From: Treponema sp.
GTDB taxonomy: Bacteria; Spirochaetota; Spirochaetia; Treponematales; Breznakiellaceae
Length of the DNA: 35,758 nt
Assembly (NCBI GenBank): GCA_031267685.1
Contig: JAIRYV010000042.1
Coordinates: 1-35,758, forward strand
Direction of reading: 5' to 3'
Part shown: positions 25,901-33,446 of the stretch, piece after piece
Numbering within the stretch: position 1 is the stretch's first letter
Layout of the letters: each line of letters starts with the position of its first letter
Translations under genes and position numbers: made by a program
Notes under the pieces: model-generated
What the model was told of the DNA's origin: nothing
What the model saw: the letters and a program-made list of their open reading frames with translations, nothing else
Databases searched by the model: none

Positions 25901-26079
25901 TTGCCCCATTGATAGGGCAGTGCGGCTATTTTCTGCCATGTCGCCTCCTCTGGCGGGGCGCGAAATGTCTCCGCTGTCTCAAAGACCTCGAACTCAAGGT
26001 CTCGGAGCTTGTGATACGAGTTCTTTTCCAGAAACCGCACATACTGAGCAATCCTATGGGTTACTTTAGGAATAAGCAT
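22918..26079 (-). CDS. Alpha-mannosidase, glycoside hydrolase family 38
   Basis: 1053 residues, normal for bacterial GH38, which releases alpha-linked mannose using a Zn-dependent retaining mechanism. Zinc and catalytic residues are visible: HIDHAWLW (about 248; His and Asp ligands), the nucleophile Asp in WLPDVFGY (about 364), and the His in LQFHDIIPGSS (about 570). A helical middle domain and a large beta-sandwich C-terminus follow. No signal peptide, so it acts in the cytoplasm on imported manno-oligosaccharides. ATG 26079 is chosen because AAGGAG is 10 nt upstream; an earlier in-frame start at 26109 lacks an SD and falls in the promoter. Confidence 0.93.
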   Translation of the reverse strand: MLIPKVTHRIAQYVRFLEKNSYHKLRDLEFEVFETAETFRAPPEEATWQKIAALPYQWGKAWTCSWFKTTFVAPSALTSSAQKGPLFLSIVPNADSLVFIDKKPYGAFNLFHKKLRIPIDGKEHTVHVEAYAGHLYPGCMPFEGQAVFLTIGKTIPKYPNTFEGGALLQRNEAVYSLYYDTRVLFELAATLNDNSLRKARILKELYDALMKIPFSASGEELEKAAVKTAQHIAPLLALKNAPTTPQVHLVGGAHIDHAWLWTIAESERKAARTYSTMLRFIEEYPEFVFIQSQPCQLEIVKKEYPQVFDQIKAAYQKGNWEPNGGMWVEADCNITGGESLIRQFLVGKQVTKELLGYEADTLWLPDVFGYAAALPQILAGCGIRYFVTSKINWNDTTRFPYETFIWRGIDGTGVKTHYISSRMQGYNGKVSPASLAEIWNEVQHKEVQSAVVKPIGEGDGGGGTTREDLEMARRLVDLEGAPRSGWKKVSEALDELFSGDMKNFPEWRGELYLELHRGTYTTQAKTKRYNRKLEFALRNTEVFAAIALLEQGTSYPYDALLRHWKTLLTLQFHDIIPGSSINRVYAEAQAVYKDMEASLTNIGNKRRGILAGNGNESAHANTQLLTLFNDLSWERSDPQVFSTDVLGKSANTVRALKASDGTVYPLCHYTDLDGKEAIAGAPKVPALGWASFSLVKGTDDSPFTYKDRTLITPFYTVYFDEAAHITSLLDTRQNRQLVAPHGCFNRLISAEDVPVLWEAWDVDADWTTYLTEEDRLISTEIIANGPVCFRLRHIYKIGLNSSLTQDVVFYADNPRIDFDTKVSWQETRRLLKVGFDTAIDTTQVRCEVQYGHIIRNTHRNLMQDRAQFEICAHKWISLEEAGHGIGLLNDSKYGHDVNGGCMRLTLLRSPIAPDETADKGEQRFTYALLPFEGAFADAGLVRAGYELNAPLSIVAGGTGQSASFCSIDNAAIILESLKAPESASNGGKRLVLRLYESLGGEAHTTLNFGTRSLVAAWSTDMLEDNAQCIPISGANLALSFRPFEIKTVLLEFC

Positions 26080-26100
26080 GGTTAAATTTCTCCTTACCGT

Positions 26101-26131
26101 AGTATACACACGTTTTAGAAGTGGATTACAA
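26101..26131 (-). promoter_or_regulatory. Promoter of the alpha-mannosidase gene
   Basis: Minus strand TTGTAA (26131-26126), 19-bp spacer, TATACT (26106-26101). Initiation near 26094 would leave a 15-nt leader including the AAGGAG. The spacer is long, so the -35 is uncertain. Confidence 0.4.
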
Positions 26132-26195
26132 TACCCTCACGCTCGAGCCAGTTGAGGGCGGTAAGCATAGTTTGTGTTCTATTCGTTTTATTGTA

Positions 26196-26981
26196 TTATG
26201 CAAGCACCCATTGTTTTATTGCATGAGCGACGCCGCCGTGTCCGCAATCCAGCGTGAGTGCGCTGGCTATGTGCTTTAACTCATCGCAGGCGTTACCCAT
26301 AGCAATGCCAATGTCCGCGAAACAGAGCATATCTATATCATTAATACTGTCGCCTATGGCAATGCTGTTTTTCCGTGTCAATCCCAGGGCGTTAATCGCC
26401 GCTTCCATACCGCTTGCCTTTGTTTCGCCCTTGATAATGCCCTCTGAATAGTTTGGGAAAGGGTTCAGTTGAAAATAATCTTGAAGCGTGGCGCGTTCCT
26501 CATCAGTTACGTGGCCTTGCATGGTTAGTTTTGTTACCCAGGTTTCCTTGTATAGGGTAGCAAAGTCATTGATCTTTTTAATTGGCAGTATTTCTATAAC
26601 AAAATCTAATCCAGCACGATCGGTTTCATGGTTAATGCCATAGAGGTTTGTTTCTCCCTCAAAAATACACCACTTGCTGCTGTGTAGATAATAATTGCAC
26701 GTCAGGGCGAGTACCTCTTCGGGAATCCGTTTGTGATAGATAGTTTTACCGTTTATGATAACATGAGCGCCGCCACCTGCGACAATTCCGTCAATGTAAG
26801 GAGCCGTAAGCATAGCTGGCGGGATGTTTGCCAGAGAGCGTCCGGTATTCAGAAAGATACGATGGCCCTGTTTGCGGGCTTCCTCAAGCTGTTCGATGTC
26901 TTCGGCAAAGGGTCCCTTACCATGCAAAAGTAAGGTTCCGTCTATGTCTAAAAAGATCACTTTTGTTGTATCTAAGCTCAT
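26196..26981 (-). CDS. Cof-type HAD-superfamily phosphatase
   Basis: 261 residues. HAD motif I is VIFLDIDGTLL (Asp12 and Asp14), motif II is in FLNTGRS (about 38-44), and motif IV is AIGDSINDIDML (about 208). The C2-type cap between them marks the Cof/YbiV group, which dephosphorylates sugar phosphates and similar small metabolites. Full length. It lies between the mannosidase and a small protein on the same strand, with gaps over 100 bp, so separate transcription is possible. A TTGACA (27015-27010) with a 17-bp spacer points to CATGGT 5 nt before the ATG, a weak promoter match. No clear SD. Confidence 0.92.
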   Translation of the reverse strand: MSLDTTKVIFLDIDGTLLLHGKGPFAEDIEQLEEARKQGHRIFLNTGRSLANIPPAMLTAPYIDGIVAGGGAHVIINGKTIYHKRIPEEVLALTCNYYLHSSKWCIFEGETNLYGINHETDRAGLDFVIEILPIKKINDFATLYKETWVTKLTMQGHVTDEERATLQDYFQLNPFPNYSEGIIKGETKASGMEAAINALGLTRKNSIAIGDSINDIDMLCFADIGIAMGNACDELKHIASALTLDCGHGGVAHAIKQWVLA

Positions 26982-27086
26982 ACTTCACCATGCTGGAGAT
27001 GTGGGAGTGTGTCAAGCGTGTATTGGTGTACCTTGCTGGTGGCAAGGTTCCCGTGCAACTTCAGAGGACGTGGGCGAACTTTGGCG

Positions 27087-27695
27087 TTATAGTTGGGCCA
27101 GGCTTTCGACAATCTCGCTTCGCGGCAGGTTGCCTTGTTCCAGCACATCGTCATCTTTTTCGAGCAGACGCGTGTATAACGCCTTTCCCTCATTGACGAT
27201 GTTTGGGTAGTTGTTCTCGATGAGATCAAAGAGACAATCCTCAGCTTTGCCATATAAGCCTTTTCCCTCAAAATAGAACATGAGGAGGCGCTTTGTTTCA
27301 TAGTTTACCACATAAGCGTCCATTTTTAGTATGATTTGGTCAAGGGTATCTGTATATTGCCCGGTTTTCAGAGTGAGAAGCAACAGGAATGCTTTCTGAT
27401 AATACTCGGCGGAAATTGCATTTATACCATTGATGCACTCAAGTATGTCCGCTTCCTCGAAAAGCAGACTGGCGATTGCCGTGATATTGGCGCTGTTTGA
27501 TGCGTTAGCTTTACTAATCGCAGCGGCATTGAGCTGTTTGATGGTGTTACCATCAGAATTGAGCAAAGTATTATACGCCTGCTCGATTTCCTCAAGGGCA
27601 TATTCGTAGTTACCTATCTTTTTGTTACATACAATGCTCCATAAGCATGCGGCAAGTTGATCGATCATTCTTATGATATAATCTTTTTGACTCAT
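27087..27695 (-). CDS. Small helical protein (DUF6483-like?), function unknown
   Basis: 202 residues. The start MSQKDYIIRMIDQLAACLWS and overall all-helical, TPR-like character resemble a family of about 200-residue proteins annotated DUF6483; I cannot confirm this. No signal peptide or membrane helix. The helical stretches contain Leu/Tyr-rich repeats (YALEEIEQAYNTLL, YYQKAFLLLLTLKTGQY). There is no SD; GATAAT lies 8 nt before the ATG, so the mRNA may be nearly leaderless. It is divergent from the lipoprotein operon (102 bp). Confidence 0.65.
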   Translation of the reverse strand: MSQKDYIIRMIDQLAACLWSIVCNKKIGNYEYALEEIEQAYNTLLNSDGNTIKQLNAAAISKANASNSANITAIASLLFEEADILECINGINAISAEYYQKAFLLLLTLKTGQYTDTLDQIILKMDAYVVNYETKRLLMFYFEGKGLYGKAEDCLFDLIENNYPNIVNEGKALYTRLLEKDDDVLEQGNLPRSEIVESLAQL

Positions 27696-27797
27696 ATTGT
27701 AACATTATCCATAAAGTAGTGAAAAGGCAATGCTGCGTTTCTAGCGTATTGTCTTGCGCTCTTGCTTTGAGTCCGATAAAGTTACATGGGAGGTTAT

Positions 27798-28985
27798 ATG
27801 AAAGCATGGAAGAGATGGGCAATAGGCTTTGTGGTACTACTAGCAGCTTGCTCCCAGACGCCGACTGTTTCGGTTACAAGGGAAGATATGTTTAGTCTTG
27901 AGATAGGGCGTTTTGAGGACAATCTGGCGATTTATGATGTAGAGGATACCTTTGGCATACGGCGGACTGATCTGGCTATGCGGGATGGGCTGTTCTATAT
28001 TGCCGACGGTAATGGTCAGAAAGTGGTGAGGTATAATTCGTATGGAGACCTTTTGTTTATGATTTACAATGAGGAAACAAATCCCGAACCCCTTTCACTA
28101 GGTACTATGCCGGAAGATAAAAGAGTAACCCGCTGGGCTTTCACCTATCCGCTGCGAAAACCGGACAAGATTGTGGTTGATTCGCAGAAGCGCATCTACG
28201 TTGAGGATTTGCTTCCTCAAGAAGAGTGGGGGAGGGATATAGAAACTGAGGTGTTACTTACTCATGTTATTCTTTCATTTGACAATGAAGGGCGTTTTTT
28301 GATGCAACTGGGGCAGGAAGGCATTGGTGGGCGACCGTTTCCACCGGTGGAAGATATCTATACCTCGCTCGATGATTCATTGGTGGTGGTATGCCGTGTT
28401 CCGGGGAGTTGGTATGTCTACTGGTTTAACGCGGAAGGCGTTTTCCATAATCTGATTAAGCTGCCTGAGGAGCGGATTCCCATTCCACAGGATCGGGAGG
28501 CGGCTTTTGGCTCAATAGACATGATTGCGGCGGCGCCGGATGCGCAGCGGCTGTATGTTAAGGTAAACTATTACCGTGATTCGTATGATCAATCCACCAT
28601 GATGCGCACAGGGATCGAGCCTGACAGTTCGGTTATCTGGCTTATGCGGGTTTCTGATGGAACGTATGAGGAGGAAATGCTTGAGGTGCCGTTTTACGAG
28701 TCAAATGGGAGAACAAATTCAGTGAAGATATTCTATTCGATGCTGGGTGTGATTCGGAATGGGCGGGTATTTCTTTATGCTCCGGTGGAGAATGGCTATT
28801 CTCTGCTGGTGTTGGGGGAACAGGGACGCTGGCGGGGCTTTATTCAGGTTAGCCCAGAGGGGTTTGAGTTCAATGTTTTCGCGCTTTCCGAGGATGGTAT
28901 TCTATCGGCAATACTGGCCGGGACCTGGGAGGTAAAACTGGTCTGGTGGCGCACTGATAAGTTTATGGGCGGGGCCTCATCATGA
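27798..28985 (+). CDS. Spirochete lipoprotein, LIC_12708-like
   Basis: 395 residues. The lipoprotein signal MKAWKRWAIGFVVLLAACSQ has the lipobox LAAC, so it is membrane-anchored outside the cytoplasm. The body is a repeated beta pattern (FYIADGNGQKVVRYNSYGD, VDSQKRIYVED, LSFDNEGRFLMQLGQEGIGG) resembling NHL/beta-propeller blades. It matches the family I know as LIC_12708, conserved in spirochetes, function unknown. The true start is ATG 27798 with GGGAGG 5 nt upstream; the in-frame ATG at 27786 lies before that SD. It overlaps the next gene by 4 nt (ATGA). Confidence 0.85.
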   Translation: MKAWKRWAIGFVVLLAACSQTPTVSVTREDMFSLEIGRFEDNLAIYDVEDTFGIRRTDLAMRDGLFYIADGNGQKVVRYNSYGDLLFMIYNEETNPEPLSLGTMPEDKRVTRWAFTYPLRKPDKIVVDSQKRIYVEDLLPQEEWGRDIETEVLLTHVILSFDNEGRFLMQLGQEGIGGRPFPPVEDIYTSLDDSLVVVCRVPGSWYVYWFNAEGVFHNLIKLPEERIPIPQDREAAFGSIDMIAAAPDAQRLYVKVNYYRDSYDQSTMMRTGIEPDSSVIWLMRVSDGTYEEEMLEVPFYESNGRTNSVKIFYSMLGVIRNGRVFLYAPVENGYSLLVLGEQGRWRGFIQVSPEGFEFNVFALSEDGILSAILAGTWEVKLVWWRTDKFMGGASS

Positions 28986-30565
28986 GCCAATCAATGTTGT
29001 TAAGCGCGACAGTGGCGGGGGATATGGATCAGGTGGCAGCAACGGAATGGGCGCTTAGCCCATTTGCGCTGGTGGATGCTGCAGGTCGGAACTGTGCGCG
29101 GGTGTTTGCTGAGGCGTTTCCCCTGGTGTTTGATACACAGTGCCTCTGTACGGGAGTGCGGCGGATTGTGGCGCTTGTTGGTTCTGGTAACAACGGCGCG
29201 GATGCGCTGCTTATGCTGCGGGCGCTGATTCTGATGGGGCGTGTTGACGTGGATGAGTGCGGAGTGCTGATAAGCCGGGTTCCTGCGTCTGATGATGCCA
29301 GTCCTCTGGCTCTGGCGTTTCGCGCTCTTCAGGCGCTCGGTGTGTATACCAATACATACACAGAAAAGGTTTGGGACGCTGGTATCATCATTGATGGCAT
29401 AACAGGTACTGGATTACGGGGTCCGCTACGTGAAGATGCAGCCAAGCTGGTGTCAAGTCTCAATACCCGCACAGCCCGTACACTGCGCAATGCGGATATT
29501 GGCTTACCGTTTGTGGTATCTGTTGATGTGCCATCTGGGTGCTTTGACGAGTGGCAGGCGGGTATGCCGCTCCTGCGGGCTGACGTGACCCTGGCAATAG
29601 AACCGCTCAAGGCCGCGCTGTACAAGCCGCTTGTTCGTGCTGCCGCTGGAACCATACTGCCAGTTAGAGAAGTCTTTGCGCCAAAGCAGATGGCGGCGTT
29701 TTTCCGCCATACTGAACAGTGTATCGAACTGCTTGACTGGGAGGAGGCGTGGCAACGTATCTCTGTGATCAAGCCTGATGCCTATAAGTACGAGCGGGGT
29801 GTGGCGGAGATTCACGCTGGTTCAGCGGGGAGCGCGGGTGCGGCACGGATAGCAGCGCAAGGTGCGCTTGCGGCGGGCGCGGGAATCACGCGGCTCATTG
29901 TTGATGACGCGCTCTACCCGATAGTAGCGGTCAATGCTGGTGGCGCGATGGTGGTTCCCACGAGCGTGGCGGTGTCAGAGGCTGTGGCGCCGCGCTTTGA
30001 AAGCGACGCCATGCTGCTTGGCCCAGGCTGGGGGCGCGGGGCTGAGCGCGTTACCGCGCTAGAGGCGGCACTTGCGCGGGAGGCTGTGGGAATACCGCTC
30101 ATCCTGGATGCTGACGCTATTGCGCTGGCAAAAGGGCGTGTGTTTCACGGGAATGTGATACTGACGCCGCACGCTGGGGAACTTGCCGCGTATACTGGCT
30201 TGCCCAAGGAAGCTGCGCTCGCCAATCCTTATCCGATATTGACAGCGCTGGCGCGTGAAAAACAGGCGACAATACTGTTCAAGAGTCATGTTCTCATTAT
30301 TGCTGCGCCGGATGGCCGGGTTGGCGTTGTTGATGGTATGACACCAGTGCTGAGTGCAGGTGGCAGTGGCGATCTTTTGGCTGGCATCTGTGTTGCTCTT
30401 GCAGCTCGTATGAAACGCGTCAATGCATTTGATAGCTATATCTGCGCAACTTGCGCGGCTGCCTTGCTCATTGAGGCGGCGCGTGGCGTCAACGCCTTTG
30501 TTGACCCGCTTGACTTGGCCGTACATGTCGGCAAACTTGCTGGTACGGCATGGCTCGATAAATAA
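28982..30565 (+). CDS. nnr: Bifunctional NAD(P)H-hydrate epimerase / ADP-dependent dehydratase
   Basis: 527 residues, full two-domain length. It repairs hydrated NAD(P)H in the cytoplasm. The N-terminal YjeF_N epimerase has GSGNNGADALLMLRAL (67-82), GITGTGLRGPL (about 139) and SVDVPSGCFDEW. The C-terminal ribokinase-like dehydratase has HAGSAGSAGAARIAAQGAL, LLGPGWGRG, LILDADAIALA, VILTPHAGELAAYTG and SAGGSGDLLAGIC near the C-terminus. Conventional motifs are intact. The start overlaps the lipoprotein stop by ATGA; five genes continue in the same direction. Confidence 0.95.
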   Translation: MSQSMLLSATVAGDMDQVAATEWALSPFALVDAAGRNCARVFAEAFPLVFDTQCLCTGVRRIVALVGSGNNGADALLMLRALILMGRVDVDECGVLISRVPASDDASPLALAFRALQALGVYTNTYTEKVWDAGIIIDGITGTGLRGPLREDAAKLVSSLNTRTARTLRNADIGLPFVVSVDVPSGCFDEWQAGMPLLRADVTLAIEPLKAALYKPLVRAAAGTILPVREVFAPKQMAAFFRHTEQCIELLDWEEAWQRISVIKPDAYKYERGVAEIHAGSAGSAGAARIAAQGALAAGAGITRLIVDDALYPIVAVNAGGAMVVPTSVAVSEAVAPRFESDAMLLGPGWGRGAERVTALEAALAREAVGIPLILDADAIALAKGRVFHGNVILTPHAGELAAYTGLPKEAALANPYPILTALAREKQATILFKSHVLIIAAPDGRVGVVDGMTPVLSAGGSGDLLAGICVALAARMKRVNAFDSYICATCAAALLIEAARGVNAFVDPLDLAVHVGKLAGTAWLDK

Positions 30566-30576
30566 AGGAGTATATT

Positions 30577-31305
30577 ATGGAAGAAATGCTGAAAATTCAG
30601 AAACCGTCGAAGGCTGTGTCGCCGGATAACGATGATGTGTGGGAGCTTTCAAGGCAGGGAAGCGTCGTGCCGCCTGAGTCCGAGCCAACCCTCTATTATT
30701 CACGCAAACACAGGCTTGAACATTCATCGAGGGCCATACGGAAACTGCATGATCCTGATTCTGGCAGCAGAGGGGGATTCAATTCTCATGTCTTCGGTGG
30801 GTTTTCCCGTGTCTTCAGCGGATTTTCCTCTCATCCGCCCAAGAAAATAATGTTCGTTCCTCTTATAATATTGTGTCTATTTATTGCCTTCCTCGCCCGC
30901 TTTAACGGAGTGACGGGAACCAAGTACCTTGGCGGCAACACCATTACAGCCAAGGCGCGGCGCTTCGATGACATGACCTTCATTACTATAAACAAAACCT
31001 TTAAGGAAGAAGACGTTGGCATCGTGTATAACGGCGTGGTTGATGTGGCGGTGGGTCCATTGCCACGTCCTAGTCCTTCGATACGGCGTAATCCCTTCGC
31101 TGAAAAAGAGGTTGTTGTTGATGAAGATCACCCTGTTATTATAGAGCAACTCGAATTCACTTTTGAACCAAGGGAAGTATACGAGTTGGTTCTGCCCTAT
31201 GAAGCGCCAGATTTTCTCTTAATCATGCAGATTAGCGACGAAGAGCCTATTACCATACGGCTGAGTGCAAATCGCCCATTCAGGCTTTTTGGTATAGAGC
31301 TATAG
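30577..31305 (+). CDS. Single-pass membrane protein, unknown
   Basis: 242 residues. About 85 polar residues precede one membrane helix (KKIMFVPLIILCLFIAFLAR, about 88-108), followed by a beta-rich outside domain (about 110-242) ending PFRLFGIEL. The N-terminal segment has a short Phe/Gly/Ser repeat (FGGFSRVFSGFSS). No family is recognised. AAAGGAG is 6 nt before the ATG, 11 bp after nnr. Cotranscribed with nnr and the next membrane protein. Confidence 0.75.
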   Translation: MEEMLKIQKPSKAVSPDNDDVWELSRQGSVVPPESEPTLYYSRKHRLEHSSRAIRKLHDPDSGSRGGFNSHVFGGFSRVFSGFSSHPPKKIMFVPLIILCLFIAFLARFNGVTGTKYLGGNTITAKARRFDDMTFITINKTFKEEDVGIVYNGVVDVAVGPLPRPSPSIRRNPFAEKEVVVDEDHPVIIEQLEFTFEPREVYELVLPYEAPDFLLIMQISDEEPITIRLSANRPFRLFGIEL

Positions 31306-31307
31306 CA

Positions 31308-31715
31308 ATGATCCAATTTTACTTTTTATCAATACTGTGTAACACGCTTGCTGGTTACGCCCTAACTCGCGATACTGATGAGCTTGACAACACTAAGCGT
31401 CAGGCTCCATTCACGCTGTCGGCGCGTAACCTGACATTCCGCTTGTTACTCGGCTTGGTGTCATCTGTTACCGGGCTGTTCAAGCTGCTATCCGCGATTG
31501 ATCTCCCCTTTGCCGGTGATCTGGTTCCAGCGCTGACTGGCATTGGTGGCGGCGTACTCTTGCTCTACGACTATTACGCTAACACCACCACGCTCACGAC
31601 CGAGTCCACGCTGAGGAGCTTTCTGACCAGGAAGAAAACTAAAAAGAGCTTTGGCGTGTGGTCATGCGCAATTGCGGCGCTACACTTTCTCTTTCCAGAA
31701 ATGGTATTCTTTTAG
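31308..31715 (+). CDS. Small polytopic membrane protein, unknown
   Basis: 135 residues with about four hydrophobic stretches: FYFLSILCNTLAGYAL, FRLLLGLVSSVTGLFKLL, LVPALTGIGGGVLLLYDYY and WSCAIAALHFLFPEMVFF. A charged loop (TRDTDELDNTKRQ) follows the first. No family recognised. It starts 2 bp after the preceding stop, so translational coupling is likely. The two adjacent membrane proteins may work together. Confidence 0.75.
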   Translation: MIQFYFLSILCNTLAGYALTRDTDELDNTKRQAPFTLSARNLTFRLLLGLVSSVTGLFKLLSAIDLPFAGDLVPALTGIGGGVLLLYDYYANTTTLTTESTLRSFLTRKKTKKSFGVWSCAIAALHFLFPEMVFF

Positions 31716-31717
31716 CC

Positions 31718-32107
31718 ATGAACATAACAAAACGCTCGGTTGCGGGCATAGCGATAGAAAACAGTAGGCTCTTCATAGCAAAGCGCATCCCCGGCGGGGC
31801 TATGGGCGAAAAGTGGGAGTTCCCTGGGGGCAAGGTGGAGGATGATGAAAGCGACGCTGACGCCCTGCGTCGTGAATACCGTGAAGAATTTGGCATTGAT
31901 GTTACCGTGGGCGACCTACTCGCCAGCGCTGTTTTTGAGTATAAGGGACAACGCCAACTCTCTGCCTATCAAGTTACTTTTGCTTCAATGCAATTCACCC
32001 TGATCGAACACACAACATGGCGCTGGGCAACGCTTGAAGAAATTGAGGCACTGGACTTTGTGGATTCAGACCAAAAGCTGCTACCCGCGCTCAAAAACGT
32101 ACTTTGA
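31718..32107 (+). CDS. Nudix hydrolase, MutT-like
   Basis: 129 residues. The Nudix box is intact: G at the start of GGKVEDDESDADAL followed by RREYREEFGI (GX5EX7REUXEEXGU), at about residues 37-60. The WEFPGGK lead-in and a C-terminal WATLEEIEALDFVDSDQKL match MutT/8-oxo-dGTP-type enzymes that sanitise nucleotides, acting in the cytoplasm with Mg2+. ATG 31718 is 2 bp past the previous stop; earlier in-frame starts would extend into it. No SD; TGGTATTCT lies just upstream. Its 3' end overlaps the convergent gene by 17 bp. Confidence 0.92.
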   Translation: MNITKRSVAGIAIENSRLFIAKRIPGGAMGEKWEFPGGKVEDDESDADALRREYREEFGIDVTVGDLLASAVFEYKGQRQLSAYQVTFASMQFTLIEHTTWRWATLEEIEALDFVDSDQKLLPALKNVL

Positions 32108-33059
32108 TGGAAAGACCAGCGTCCAAGACCGAGTAAGCCGCGCCGATGATGCCCGCGTCATAGGGCGTGTTATAGCCAATACTGCTGTATCCCTGACTTA
32201 CTAAAACCGATGTACCCTGAAACGCACTTATGTACCGCCAGCCAACGCTTAACGCAATGCTCAGTTTGTTCAGCGGAGACCAGGTGAACTCAAAGCGGGG
32301 TTCAAGCAGAAGCCCACCGCTCGCAATATCAGTGAACTGTTTTTTATTGTTCAGGTGATCATCCAGAGCGCTGTATAAAACTACGATTCCCAACTGCAAC
32401 GCCATTGACACACTGAATACATTGAGAAAGGGATAGCTCACCGCGATACCACCTGATACCATGTGCCACATCTGAGAGAAGTTTATGACCGCGCCTGAGT
32501 AGTAGACACGATAGTCTCTCGTTACATAATCACCATATCCATCCCGCCCAGACCATGTAAAAAACATATAGGAATAGGCAAAGTAAGCCTTGAACACAAA
32601 GAGGGAAGCTATGGGTATGGATACGCCAATGGAAGCATCCACCAGTGTTGCTCCGCGTGTGTAGTTATCATGCGAAGAAAAGTCCGTCAACTCAGTACCT
32701 GTTCCCATCCAGTCACGGTCTTCCATAATGCCGGTTCTGTTGGGAAACCCGAATCTGAACGAAAGAGCAGCAAAAGGACCCCATCGCTGTAGAGGCTTCA
32801 GAGGTGAAAACTCAAGCATCGAGCCATAGTAGAAAAGTGGTTTCATATCCCAGAGTAACTGACTGTACAGCGTTTCTGCATCTTTATAGACCTGTTCCTC
32901 ACTCTGTCCGTATAAGAAGCCAAATGAGGCTGAACTTGATAGGGTATAAGAAGTATAAGAATCAAGAACATTCGATGTTGCTTGGCTTGGGTCTTGCGTA
33001 GTTTGCGCACTCAAGCCAGAGATACTGACCAAAAGGAACGGAATAAGTATACTTCTCAC
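32091..33059 (-). CDS. Predicted outer-membrane beta-barrel-like protein
   Basis: 322 residues. A signal peptide (MRSILIPFLLVSISGLSAQ, cleavage after SA-Q region) is followed by alternating aromatic/hydrophobic strands, and the last residue is Phe (LSIKVRF), as in outer-membrane barrels. Typical Tyr/Gly/Ser-rich strands: ASFGFLYGQS, YAYSYMFFTW, VGWRYISAFQGTS. Family unknown. The GTG at 33059 must be the start: the frame has a TAG 6 codons upstream and no other start between them. There is no SD, and a promoter ends 7 nt before GTG. Confidence 0.75.
   Translation of the reverse strand: MRSILIPFLLVSISGLSAQTTQDPSQATSNVLDSYTSYTLSSSASFGFLYGQSEEQVYKDAETLYSQLLWDMKPLFYYGSMLEFSPLKPLQRWGPFAALSFRFGFPNRTGIMEDRDWMGTGTELTDFSSHDNYTRGATLVDASIGVSIPIASLFVFKAYFAYSYMFFTWSGRDGYGDYVTRDYRVYYSGAVINFSQMWHMVSGGIAVSYPFLNVFSVSMALQLGIVVLYSALDDHLNNKKQFTDIASGGLLLEPRFEFTWSPLNKLSIALSVGWRYISAFQGTSVLVSQGYSSIGYNTPYDAGIIGAAYSVLDAGLSIKVRF
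33025..33053 (+). promoter_or_regulatory. Promoter of the SH3-like lipoprotein gene
   Basis: CTGACC (33025-33030), 17-bp spacer, TATACT (33048-33053); nine bases then separate it from the ATG at 33063. It lies inside the first codons of the divergent barrel gene. Confidence 0.6.
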
Positions 33060-33062
33060 GTG

Positions 33063-33446
33063 ATGAAAGTTAGCCTATGGTTTTATAGTTGTCAAGTTTT
33101 ACTGTTGCTCTTACTCTGTTCATGTGTCCGCTCCAATGAAGAACCTCCGGTCATTCCACCCTTGACAAATCCCCTGTCCAGTCCGGTTGTCGGGTATGGT
33201 GTTGTTCGAGTATCTTATACCCATGTGGTTGACGAGCCGAATCCAAATGCACTTTCTTTAGGCTATTTGCGGCAAGGCTCAATCGTAAAGGTTATTGAGC
33301 GTCGTTCAATAACAAACGCACAGGGTGTTACCGAGCCATGGGTTTTGATGGATGGCAATTATCAGGGCTGGCTACAGGAGCTTGTCATTGATATCTATAA
33401 CAATGAAGCACAGGCAAGAACCGCCGCGGAGTCATTAACGAAATGA
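33063..33446 (+). CDS. Lipoprotein with SH3-like domain
   Basis: 127 residues. Lipoprotein signal MKVSLWFYSCQVLLLLLLCSC, with a cysteine acceptor at about residue 20-21. Residues about 50-100 resemble a bacterial SH3 domain (GVVRVSYTHVVDEPNPNALS, LGYLRQGSIVKVIERR, WVLMDGNYQGWLQE). These bind cell-wall or surface ligands. ATG 33063 is chosen because it opens the signal peptide; no SD is near and a TTG upstream at 32982 would add a non-signal N-terminus. Overlaps DUF445 by 4 nt (ATGA). Confidence 0.82.
   Translation: MKVSLWFYSCQVLLLLLLCSCVRSNEEPPVIPPLTNPLSSPVVGYGVVRVSYTHVVDEPNPNALSLGYLRQGSIVKVIERRSITNAQGVTEPWVLMDGNYQGWLQELVIDIYNNEAQARTAAESLTK
33067..33095 (-). promoter_or_regulatory. Promoter of the beta-barrel gene
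   Basis: Minus strand TTGACA (33095-33090), 17-bp spacer, TAACTT (33072-33067), then 7 nt to GTG at 33059. It lies wholly inside the first 11 codons of the lipoprotein gene. Confidence 0.65.

Noticed and set aside
26134-26158. Terminator after the HAD gene
   Set aside because: CCCTCA and TGAGGG arms pair across 13 nt, but no T-run follows on the minus strand; the stem is short.
26982-27015. Promoter for the HAD gene
   Set aside because: TTGACA is perfect but the -10 (CATGGT) is poor; noted in the gene entry, not listed as a feature.
31703-31718. Separate promoter for the Nudix gene
   Set aside because: TGGTATTCT fits an extended -10, but the gene begins 2 bp after a cotranscribed gene, so coupling explains its start and the match may be chance.
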